Source: Parachlamydiales bacterium (GTDB lineage: Bacteria; Chlamydiota; Chlamydiia; Chlamydiales; JAJFMK01). Taken from it: DNA of 8,161 nucleotides. This document shows positions 1 to 6,834 of the stretch, piece by piece (positions within the stretch are counted from its first letter, which is position 1; the number at the start of each line of letters is the position of its first letter). The notes beneath the pieces are model-generated. The model ran no database searches. It saw only the letters and a list, made by a program, of their open reading frames with translations, and had not been told where the DNA came from. The stretch covers positions 1 to 8,161 of the forward strand of contig JAGVKY010000068.1 of assembly GCA_020050175.1 (NCBI GenBank), written 5' to 3'. Both the position numbers and the translations under genes were made by a program.

Positions 1-25
1 AACCAAACAAGGAATGCCGCGAAGA

Positions 26-107
26 GGAAAGATTTAAATTGAAAAATCTGAAGTAAGGGGGAGGCCACCTTCAATTTAGGAGTTTTTCAACAACGCCGCA
101 TCTTTCC
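26..107. repeat. Nested inverted repeats with two alternative pairings
   Basis: The outer arms GGAAAGAT (26-33) and ATCTTTCC (100-107) are complementary. Inside them TAAATTGAA (35-43) pairs with TTCAATTTA (70-78). The overlapping TTGAAAAA (39-46) can instead pair with TTTTTCAA (83-90), so these two inner stems exclude each other. No gene is supported in 1-154. Confidence 0.45.
42..71 (-). terminator. Possible terminator downstream of the 306-aa gene
   Basis: On the minus strand bases 71-55 can form a seven-position stem with one mismatch (AAGGTGG with CCCCCTT) and a three-base loop. Five Ts follow at 46-42, eight bases beyond the stem. The hairpin is GC-rich compared with its surroundings and lies about 84 bases after the stop codon. 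The distance from stem to T-run is longer than ideal, so this is tentative. Confidence 0.3.
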
Positions 108-154
108 ACTCACTTCTTACTGGTAAAAAACAAAATAATTGGTTAGTGAAAGGA

Positions 155-1075
155 TTAGATACCTTCTGCTTTATCTGTTCTTTGAGGTCTTATTTTCTTA
201 TGCTCAACAGCGGATAATTGTGCCAAAGAAGCACTATTGAGGACTTTTAAGGCATCTTCTTGTCCCTCTAGTGCTCTTAATGCATCAACATAATTGTTTA
301 CGACTTTCTCCATTTCTTTGATCATCTCCAAATCCTCTTTCAGAGACTCCATCCTATCCTCATGATTGTTGTCCGAATCAAAAAATTGCCCTTGAATCTC
401 ATTAAATAAATTGTAATAGTTTTTGAAAACATCCGCAGGAAGTTTTCTAAGGGCTGAGAAGATCTCATCTGAAGAGAGGTGTTTCATGGGTGTGCCAATC
501 ATCCTCACATCTTCAGGTTTGATATTTGTGGGTTCTGCTCGACTTAAATAGGCTTCGTCGGTAGTGATAATTGTATGGAGACATTTGGCTATTGTTTCGG
601 CTGCAGTTAGTCTCTCCTTTAGTTCTTGTGGTGTGGCCACTGTCGTTTTGCTCAATGCTTTTGGAGTTAATTCTTTTAAGTATTTCTCAAATTCTGAAAG
701 ATGGGCTGCTGTCTCGAGGCACTTCTCTAAAGCTGCTTTGTTTTCTGAAGGGCTTTTTGCTCTCTTCAAGGTGCTAAGAGTCTCTGTGATCTCATGATAC
801 AAGGGACGTTTACGAAACACATGAAGATCCTCTAGATGGTCAGTCACCTGGTGGACAAAGGAGTCTTTTCGATCCTCCAAAAACTGAGCTTTCAAACCTT
901 TTGAAGCTCCTTTGTAGTAAGGATCTTGCTCTACCTTAGTCATCGCTTTAAATAATTCGGTGATTTGGTGGATTTTGGGGATAACTATTTTTTGTAAGGT
1001 TTCGAAGGAGGGGTAGATGTTGCCAAAATTCTCTTCAATTTTTCCTATGTTCTCTTTTCCGCTGGGTATGGACAT
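155..1075 (-). CDS. Hypothetical helix-rich soluble protein (306 aa)
   Basis: I do not recognise this protein. It is an intact ORF of 306 residues ending in TAA. I start it at the ATG at 1075-1073 because AGGTG, complementary to the 16S rRNA tail, lies just upstream at 1083-1079. A GTG two codons earlier would also be in frame but is itself part of that ribosome site. There is no signal peptide or membrane segment. The chain is rich in Glu, Lys and Leu and reads as mostly alpha-helical, with an amphipathic stretch in the last third (after HEDRMESLKEDLEMIKEMEK) that could form a coiled coil. There are only two cysteines and no catalytic motif that I can see. It lies 85 bp downstream of uvrA on the same strand and might be read through from it. 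Its base composition looks more AT-rich than uvrA. A lineage-specific chlamydial protein, perhaps a secreted effector, is possible but nothing in the sequence proves it. The ORF is solid; the function is unknown. Confidence 0.8.
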   Translation of the reverse strand: MSIPSGKENIGKIEENFGNIYPSFETLQKIVIPKIHQITELFKAMTKVEQDPYYKGASKGLKAQFLEDRKDSFVHQVTDHLEDLHVFRKRPLYHEITETLSTLKRAKSPSENKAALEKCLETAAHLSEFEKYLKELTPKALSKTTVATPQELKERLTAAETIAKCLHTIITTDEAYLSRAEPTNIKPEDVRMIGTPMKHLSSDEIFSALRKLPADVFKNYYNLFNEIQGQFFDSDNNHEDRMESLKEDLEMIKEMEKVVNNYVDALRALEGQEDALKVLNSASLAQLSAVEHKKIRPQRTDKAEGI

Positions 1076-1078
1076 AAA

Positions 1079-1083
1079 CACCT
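1079..1083 (-). promoter_or_regulatory. Ribosome binding site deciding the start of the 306-aa gene
   Basis: On the minus strand AGGTG is followed by TTT and then ATG (1075-1073). The AGG core is five bases from the ATG, a normal Shine-Dalgarno distance. This favours the ATG over the GTG at 1081, which overlaps the site. It also contrasts with uvrA and the monooxygenase gene, which have no such site. Confidence 0.55.
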
Positions 1084-1101
1084 ATTTCTTGTTTAGTTTT
1101 A

Positions 1102-1107
1102 TTTATA
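1102..1107 (-). promoter_or_regulatory. Possible -10 box for the 306-aa gene
   Basis: TATAAA on the minus strand would place the transcript start about 20 bases before the ATG, leaving room for the AGGTG ribosome site. No recognisable -35 hexamer lies 16-18 bases upstream (ACATCT at 17). The 85-bp gap to uvrA is AT-rich, so this could be chance. It is the only hint that the gene has its own promoter. Confidence 0.22.
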
Positions 1108-1160
1108 AAAAACAAATGTTAAGGAGATGTTTTGATGTCTAAATCTTTTATATTAAATGA

Positions 1161-4100
1161 CTAAAGTTTTAGGTAGGGGGCGGTGACGCTAGAAGGGGAT
1201 TTGGCGATCTGTTCGGGAGTGCCGGCGGCGATGATTTTGCCGCCAGAGGCCCCAGCGCCTGGCCCCATTTCGACAATGTAATCAGCAGATTCAATGACAC
1301 CGAGATGATGCTCAATGACGACGACCGTGTGTCCTTGATCCACAAGCTTGTGAAGCAGGACGAGGAGTTTTTCTACATCGGAAAAGTGGAGGCCAAGAGT
1401 CGGTTCGTCGAGAAGAAAGAGCGATTTGCCTCGACCCCCTTTAACGATTTCTCGGGCAAGTTTTATCCGTTGCGATTCACCTAGGGAAAGATTTTGCATC
1501 TCTTGTCCTAGCTTAACGTAATCAAGGCCGACAGCTTTTATGACATCGAGGGTTTTTTTAATCGGTCGATGGACTTCAAAGACGTGGGAGGCCTCTTCTA
1601 CAGTCAATTTTAAGATATCGCCGAAATCGAGACCTTTATAACTGACTTCAAGACTGACGGGGTTTAACCGTTTTCCTTGGCAAACATCGCAGGGCACTTT
1701 GACAGCAGGCAAAAACAGGAGGTCGACCTTTCTATAACCAAGGCCAAAACAGTTCGAGCACATCCCTTTTGGGTGGTTCGTGCTGAAATGACGAGGCTGT
1801 AAACCCCTTATTTCGGCTTCTGGCAAACGGGCAAAGAAGGTTCGGATCTTAGGAAGAAGGTCGGCAGCATAGGTCCCTACATCTGAACGGGAGGTCATCC
1901 CCACAGGATTTTGATCGAGAAGGACAACATGATCCCAATTACCACCTTCAAACGAGCCAAGGGGTGTGGCATATTTTCCTCCCCTTTTTAAAGCTTCAGT
2001 AGCAAGTGGGGCGAGAAGCGAGTGCAAAAATGTTGATTTACCAGAGCCAGAAACTCCAGTAATGACAGAGAGGCAACCTACAGGAAAATCGATATCTACA
2101 TGGTGAAGGTTGTATAGATTGCCTTTCTTTAGGCTAAAGCGTTCTTTCGATTTTCTCCTCTTGGTCGGGCGGGGTAGCGTTTTTTTGCCGGACAAATAGA
2201 GAGCTGTTTCCGAATGGGGGTGTTGTAAAAGGTGAGAATAGCTCCCTTCCGCGATGATTCTTCCTCCCCCTGTTCCCCCTTTAGGACCAAAGTCGACTAA
2301 ATGATCAGCAATCGCCATGGTGAGGGGATCATGCTCCACAATCACTAAGGTGTTCCCTTCTTCTTTTAGTCGAATCAGGGTGCGGTTAAGACGATCAACA
2401 TCCTGGGGATGTAAACCCGTTGTCGGCTCATCCAGGATGTAGAGAACGCCTGTGAGGCCGCTACCAAGCTGTCTTGCGAGTCGGACTCTTTGCACCTCAC
2501 CACCGCTCAAGGTCGTGGATGTTCGATCAAGACTCAAATAACCGACCCCAATCTCCATCAAGAAGCGGAGCTTTTTCTGCAGGGTCTCAATCATCTCAAC
2601 CAGAAAAGGATAAGGGGGATGAACCGTTTCAAAGAAAGCGGGGAGTTGGTCAAGAGGTTGAGAGGTAATCTCTGGTAGGGTTTTGCCTGCTAACTGCACT
2701 GCACGAGAAACTGGATTTAAGCGCGATCCCTGACAGGTAGGGCATACATGGTGCTTCATGAGAGGGGCAAGAATCTCTTTCACTCTCTTAGGACCCACTC
2801 TGGCTAACATCTCAAGCCCTTTTTCGAGCCCTTTCCAGTGGATATTTTCGGTGTCTCCACCTTTTAAAAGAAAGGCGGCTTCTCTTGTTGTCAAATCCTC
2901 CAATAAAGAAAGGGGGTCAACTTTCTTTTCAAGCGCTTTCAGGAGGACTCTTCCTGGCTTACCAAAGAAGAGATCAAAAATTTGCCGGATCGTCATGGCC
3001 ATGAGCTCTTCTTGATGCAGAAGGTCAGCGCCGACATCTTCACCCGTTCCAGCACAAGTGGGGCAATACCCTTCAGGGAGGTTGAAGGCAAACGATTTTG
3101 GGGTGATTGGAGGGAACGTTTCTCCTGTCACAGGGTCTGCAAAATCGAGATAGTAGTTAGAGATTTTGTCTTCGATTAAAAGGGCTAACCGTTTTCTTCC
3201 AACTTTTGCGGCACTTTCAATGGCTTCTTGAAAGCGTGGTTTTTCACTTTCACTTAGGCGGAGACGGTCGACAACGAGGTAAAGCTCTTGCTTTTGCTTA
3301 GGATCAAAGGGGATTTTGTCGATCGGCATTTCTGGATCATCTAGATGGTAATACTCACCATTCAGATAAATCCGTTGAAAGCCCCCTTGTTGCCAACCTT
3401 TTAAAAAGGCAATCCAATCGTCGCCTCGTTTGACCTGCAAAGGAGCCAAAACAACGAGACGAGTTCCCTCATCCAATCCTTCAAGTCCTTTGAGAAGAGT
3501 TTCGGGCCGGATTTCTTGCAGTCTGTTGCCAGTAACAGGGTTATAGGGGATTCCTAAGGAGGCATAAAGAACGCGTAGAAGGTCGTGGATCTCGGTCATC
3601 GTTCCGATCGTGCTGCGGAGATTTCCGCTGCCCGATTTTTGCTCGATGGCAATCGCAGGGGAAAGACCTTCAATCGCTTCCACTTTCGGCTTTGGCATTT
3701 GCGCAATAAATTGCCGAGCGTAAGGGGAGAGCGATTCGGTGTAACGACGTTGTCCTTCTGCAAAGAGGGTGTCATGCGCAAGGGAGCTTTTTCCTGCTCC
3801 AGAGGGCCCTGTGAAAACGGTGATCTGATCACGAGGAATCTTAAGAGAAATGTGCTTTAGATTATTTTGTTCAGCCCCTTTGATCGTGATAAAGCCAACA
3901 TCAAGGGAAATTTCTTTTTTCTGTTTCGCGGGGATAGGGTAGGGGAGGCCGCTTAAAAGGGGTTTGAGGGCAAGGCCAGTGGGTGTTTTAAGCTTAAGGA
4001 GATCTTCTGGAGTCCCTTCAGCGATAATTTTCCCTCCCGCTTTTCCACCTTTTGGGCCAAGTTCGATCACCCAATCGGCTGTTTTGACAAACTCCATGTT

Positions 4101-6764
4101 GTGTTCGATCACAATCAGAGTATTCCCTTCATCAACCAGTCGGTGGAGGATTTTAAGGAGGCGATCGACATCAGCTAAGTGGAGCCCTGTTGTCGGTTCG
4201 TCGAGGATATAAAGTGTTTTCCCTGTGGAAGGGCGGAGGAGCTCTTTCGCCAGCTTGACCCGCTGAGATTCGCCACCCGAAAGGGTAGGGGAGGCTTGAC
4301 CGAGCTTTAGATAATCAAGGCCTACGTCGGCAAGTGCTTTAAGACGATGATGGATGTCCTTATGGTTTTCAAAGAAGGGGAGGAGTTCGCGGATCTCAGA
4401 GTTTAGAATATCGGAGATCGATTTTCCCTTGTAGGTGATCGCAAGTGTGGCAGAATCAAAGCGCTCTCCTTCACACGTTGGGCATTCGACCCAAGCCTCT
4501 TCCAAAAAGTCCATATCGACTCGGATCATCCCCATTCCGTGGCAACCTGGGCATGAGCCTTCTTTGACGTTAAAGCTAAAACGCCCCTTGTCATACCCCT
4601 TGATCTTACTTTCTGGGAGGGAAGCAAAGAGATCCCGGATCAAATCGAGAACCTTGATGTAGGTCCCTGGGTTCGATCGGGGGTTGCGGCCAATCGGTGT
4701 TTGGTCGATCCCAATGACTTTATCAATGAGGTTATCCCCTTTGATTTTCTCAAATTTCCCCACAGGAAGGAGACTTTTTTGCAGCTTATTCGAGAGAAAA
4801 GGAAAGAGAGTTTCTAAAAGAAGAGAAGATTTTCCTGACCCCGAGACACCAGAAACAGCAATAAACTTTTCTAAGGGGAAAGAAACATCGACTTTCTTAA
4901 GATTGTGATGAGTGACCCCGATCAGATCGATCGACCCTTTTTTCGCCTTGCGCCGTTTTTTGGGGAGTTCGATTTTCCGATCGCCGCGGAAATAGGCCCC
5001 TGTAATCGATTCTTTCGAAGCTAAAAGATCCTTGAGAGTGCCGTTTACAAGAACTTCGCCTCCCAAGATACCAGGTCCTGGTCCGACATCAACAATATGG
5101 TCTGCAGAAAGAATCGTCTCTTCATCATGCTCGACAACAACCACCCGATTGCCCCGATCTCGGAGCGTTTTGAGGGTTTCGATCAAGGCGCCGTTGTCTT
5201 GGGGATGAAGGCCGATCGAGGGCTCGTCAAGAATGTAGGTGACACCCACTAGCCCAGCCCCAATTTGGGAAGCTAAACGGACCCTTTGAGCCTCTCCACC
5301 TGAGAGTGTAGGGGCGCCCCGATTCAAGCAAAGATAACCAAGGCCAACGCGGACAAGAAAAGTGAGCCGTTCTTTGATCTCTTTGATGATTTCGCCAGCT
5401 ATTTCCTCTTCTTCGGGGGAGATTTTTAGTTGTGAGAAGAAGGTTAAGCCCTCTTCGATCGAACCTTCGACGAGTTCAAATAGAGTGAGCCCATGGTAAC
5501 GACAAGCAGCAGGGTAAGCTTGCAGCCGAGATCCCTGACAAGTTGGGCAGGTCATTTCGATGAAAAGCTTTTCGATATTTTGCCGGTAAAAGTCGCTTTT
5601 TGCTTCCATGTAGCGTCTTTTAGCTTCGGCAAAGACACCATCCCAACGGAGATGGTCGACCCAAGTAGATCCAGTTTCTGGGTGGACAAACCGGAACCGG
5701 TGCCATTTTTTTCCGGTCCCAAAGAGGAAAATCTTTTTGGCTTCTGCCGAAAGTTTTTTCCACGGGGTTTTGAGCGAAAAATCATAAGTTTCGGCTAAAT
5801 GGCGGTAAATATTGCCGAAACGGACCGTTTTTGCTGAACTTGCAACTTCGCAACAATCTTCAAGAATCGATTTTTCAGGATCGATCACTTTTTCAATATC
5901 GAATTCCTGGACGACACCTAACCCATGGCAAGTCGGGCACATCCCTTTTGGGCTGTTGAAGGAAAAATCTTGAGGATCGAGAGGTGGGTAGGAGGTTTTT
6001 GCCTCCTCGGAATAGGCCGATAAGGAAAAAAGTTCGCTTTCTCCTCCATCAACTGGCTGAACAATCAACATCCCCTTGCCCCATTCCAAGGCTTGGGTGA
6101 CAGCTTCGCCAATACGAGATTTGTTTTCTTTAGAGAGGGTGATCCGATCAATGACCAGATCGAGGTCGTGGGCTTTCTTGCTATCTAAAGCAAGGAGATC
6201 ATCCAGATGGTAGAGTTGACCATCAATCTGAACACGAAGAAATCCCTTTTTTTTGAGCAGCTCGAGCTCATCTTTGAGCTCCCCTTTTTTGCTCCGTAAA
6301 ACCGGCGCTAGAAGTAAGACTTTCTCTTGGTTTTCCCGCCGCTGCAAAGCATGGATAATCTGGTCGCGGCTTTGAGCTTTTAGCGGTTTACCTGAGATAG
6401 GGCAATAGGGAGTTCCGACCTTGGCGTACAACACCCTCAAGTAGTCATAGACTTCCGTTAAGGTGCCAACTGTCGAGCGGGGATTAAGACTCTTCGTCTT
6501 CTGTTCAATGGAAATGGTTGGGGTGATACCAGCTGCATGATCGAGCTCTGGCTTAGGAAATTCTCCCAGCTCTCTTCTTGCTTGAGCGGAGAGCGACTCA
6601 ATGTATCGCCTTTGTCCTTCCACATAAATTGTGTCGAAAGCCAAAGAGGACTTTCCGGAACCCGATACCCCAGTGAAAACGATCAGTTCGCCCGGTGGCA
6701 GTTCGAGGTCCACCCCTTTGAGGTTGTGAACCCTCACGTTCTTCAATACCAGCGGCCGTTCCAT
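1161..6764 (-). CDS. uvrA: Excinuclease ABC subunit A, double-length tandem-duplicated UvrA (1867 aa)
   Basis: This is the DNA-damage sensor ATPase of nucleotide excision repair. It scans DNA as a dimer, loads UvrB at lesions and acts in the cytoplasm. The chain holds two whole UvrA units, residues 1-937 and about 957-1867, joined by a linker of about 19 residues. Walker A motifs are at 32-39, 639-646, 986-993 (GPSGAGKS) and 1570-1577. ABC signatures are at 487-494 (LSGGEAQR), 828-835 (LSGGESQR), 1419-1426 (LSGGEVQR) and 1759-1766 (LSLGESQR, degenerate). Walker B LDEP motifs follow each signature. The C-terminal zinc fingers are intact (C738/C741/C761/C764 and C1669/C1672/C1692/C1695), but the first zinc finger keeps only one CxxC pair in each unit (C276/C279 and C1234/C1237). 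The ATG at 6764 gives an N-terminus that aligns with E. coli UvrA. No Shine-Dalgarno site precedes it, and a TATAAT box lies only eight bases upstream. No stop or frameshift interrupts the frame. Double length is characteristic of Chlamydiae. Identification is essentially certain. Confidence 0.98.
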   Translation of the reverse strand: MERPLVLKNVRVHNLKGVDLELPPGELIVFTGVSGSGKSSLAFDTIYVEGQRRYIESLSAQARRELGEFPKPELDHAAGITPTISIEQKTKSLNPRSTVGTLTEVYDYLRVLYAKVGTPYCPISGKPLKAQSRDQIIHALQRRENQEKVLLLAPVLRSKKGELKDELELLKKKGFLRVQIDGQLYHLDDLLALDSKKAHDLDLVIDRITLSKENKSRIGEAVTQALEWGKGMLIVQPVDGGESELFSLSAYSEEAKTSYPPLDPQDFSFNSPKGMCPTCHGLGVVQEFDIEKVIDPEKSILEDCCEVASSAKTVRFGNIYRHLAETYDFSLKTPWKKLSAEAKKIFLFGTGKKWHRFRFVHPETGSTWVDHLRWDGVFAEAKRRYMEAKSDFYRQNIEKLFIEMTCPTCQGSRLQAYPAACRYHGLTLFELVEGSIEEGLTFFSQLKISPEEEEIAGEIIKEIKERLTFLVRVGLGYLCLNRGAPTLSGGEAQRVRLASQIGAGLVGVTYILDEPSIGLHPQDNGALIETLKTLRDRGNRVVVVEHDEETILSADHIVDVGPGPGILGGEVLVNGTLKDLLASKESITGAYFRGDRKIELPKKRRKAKKGSIDLIGVTHHNLKKVDVSFPLEKFIAVSGVSGSGKSSLLLETLFPFLSNKLQKSLLPVGKFEKIKGDNLIDKVIGIDQTPIGRNPRSNPGTYIKVLDLIRDLFASLPESKIKGYDKGRFSFNVKEGSCPGCHGMGMIRVDMDFLEEAWVECPTCEGERFDSATLAITYKGKSISDILNSEIRELLPFFENHKDIHHRLKALADVGLDYLKLGQASPTLSGGESQRVKLAKELLRPSTGKTLYILDEPTTGLHLADVDRLLKILHRLVDEGNTLIVIEHNMEFVKTADWVIELGPKGGKAGGKIIAEGTPEDLLKLKTPTGLALKPLLSGLPYPIPAKQKKEISLDVGFITIKGAEQNNLKHISLKIPRDQITVFTGPSGAGKSSLAHDTLFAEGQRRYTESLSPYARQFIAQMPKPKVEAIEGLSPAIAIEQKSGSGNLRSTIGTMTEIHDLLRVLYASLGIPYNPVTGNRLQEIRPETLLKGLEGLDEGTRLVVLAPLQVKRGDDWIAFLKGWQQGGFQRIYLNGEYYHLDDPEMPIDKIPFDPKQKQELYLVVDRLRLSESEKPRFQEAIESAAKVGRKRLALLIEDKISNYYLDFADPVTGETFPPITPKSFAFNLPEGYCPTCAGTGEDVGADLLHQEELMAMTIRQIFDLFFGKPGRVLLKALEKKVDPLSLLEDLTTREAAFLLKGGDTENIHWKGLEKGLEMLARVGPKRVKEILAPLMKHHVCPTCQGSRLNPVSRAVQLAGKTLPEITSQPLDQLPAFFETVHPPYPFLVEMIETLQKKLRFLMEIGVGYLSLDRTSTTLSGGEVQRVRLARQLGSGLTGVLYILDEPTTGLHPQDVDRLNRTLIRLKEEGNTLVIVEHDPLTMAIADHLVDFGPKGGTGGGRIIAEGSYSHLLQHPHSETALYLSGKKTLPRPTKRRKSKERFSLKKGNLYNLHHVDIDFPVGCLSVITGVSGSGKSTFLHSLLAPLATEALKRGGKYATPLGSFEGGNWDHVVLLDQNPVGMTSRSDVGTYAADLLPKIRTFFARLPEAEIRGLQPRHFSTNHPKGMCSNCFGLGYRKVDLLFLPAVKVPCDVCQGKRLNPVSLEVSYKGLDFGDILKLTVEEASHVFEVHRPIKKTLDVIKAVGLDYVKLGQEMQNLSLGESQRIKLAREIVKGGRGKSLFLLDEPTLGLHFSDVEKLLVLLHKLVDQGHTVVVIEHHLGVIESADYIVEMGPGAGASGGKIIAAGTPEQIAKSPSSVTAPYLKL
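1161..6764 (-). repeat. Ancient head-to-tail gene duplication inside uvrA
   Basis: Unit 1 is encoded by about 3954-6764 and unit 2 by about 1161-3896, with the linker at about 3897-3953. Equivalent Walker A motifs are 954 residues apart (G32 and G986), close to the length of a normal UvrA. Paired landmarks such as EGQRRY, CPTCQGSRL and LDEP occur in both units in the same order. Codons at matching sites differ widely, so the duplication is old and shows no sign of recent gene conversion by eye. Confidence 0.9.
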
Positions 6765-6772
6765 CAGTGCGG

Positions 6773-6801
6773 ATTATAACAAGATGGCTACTTGAAGAAA
6801 A
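6773..6801 (-). promoter_or_regulatory. Candidate uvrA promoter, giving a nearly leaderless mRNA
   Basis: On the minus strand a perfect TATAAT lies at 6778-6773. With a 17-base spacer, the -35 position at 6801-6796 reads TTTTCT, a weak match to TTGACA. The expected transcript start is near 6766, about two bases before the uvrA ATG at 6764. No purine-rich ribosome site is present, which fits leaderless translation. No LexA-type CTGT-N8-ACAG box is visible. The -10 box is clear, but the promoter call rests on motif matching only. Confidence 0.5.
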
Positions 6802-6821
6802 ACTTTTAAAGTGCTTATAAT
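6792..6821 (+). promoter_or_regulatory. Candidate promoter of the FAD monooxygenase gene
   Basis: TTGAAG at 6792-6797 (four of six consensus bases) and a perfect TATAAT at 6816-6821 are 18 bases apart. This is a good sigma-70-type promoter, called sigma-66 in Chlamydia. Transcription should begin near 6828, so the in-frame GTG at 6811 and the ATG at 6820 cannot be used from this promoter. The ATG at 6835 would have a leader of about seven bases, with no Shine-Dalgarno site. The -35 box overlaps that of the divergent uvrA promoter. Confidence 0.58.
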
Positions 6822-6834
6822 GATTTATTTATTT

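Noticed and set aside
1..56. C-terminal end of a plus-strand gene entering from the left edge
   Set aside because: All three plus frames reach a stop by position 56 (40-42, 35-37 and 54-56), so a gene end is possible, but 13-18 residues cannot be recognised or assigned a frame.
564..797. Plus-strand ORFs of 68 and 77 codons inside the 306-residue gene
   Set aside because: They are antisense to a longer intact ORF with a good start. The hydrophobic, Ser-rich reading is what antisense of helical coding sequence usually gives.
1117..1137. Terminator hairpin between uvrA and the 306-residue gene
   Set aside because: The repeated GATGT there is a direct repeat, not an inverted one, and no stem followed by Ts was found in 1076-1160.
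2474..5798. Several ORFs of 60-100 codons on the plus strand and in other minus frames within uvrA
   Set aside because: They are shadows of the strongly conserved uvrA frame, lack ribosome sites I could see, and have low-complexity or Ser/Arg-rich products with no family motifs.
6765..6834. LexA-type SOS operator controlling uvrA
   Set aside because: No CTGT-N8-ACAG or related palindrome is present in the intergenic region.
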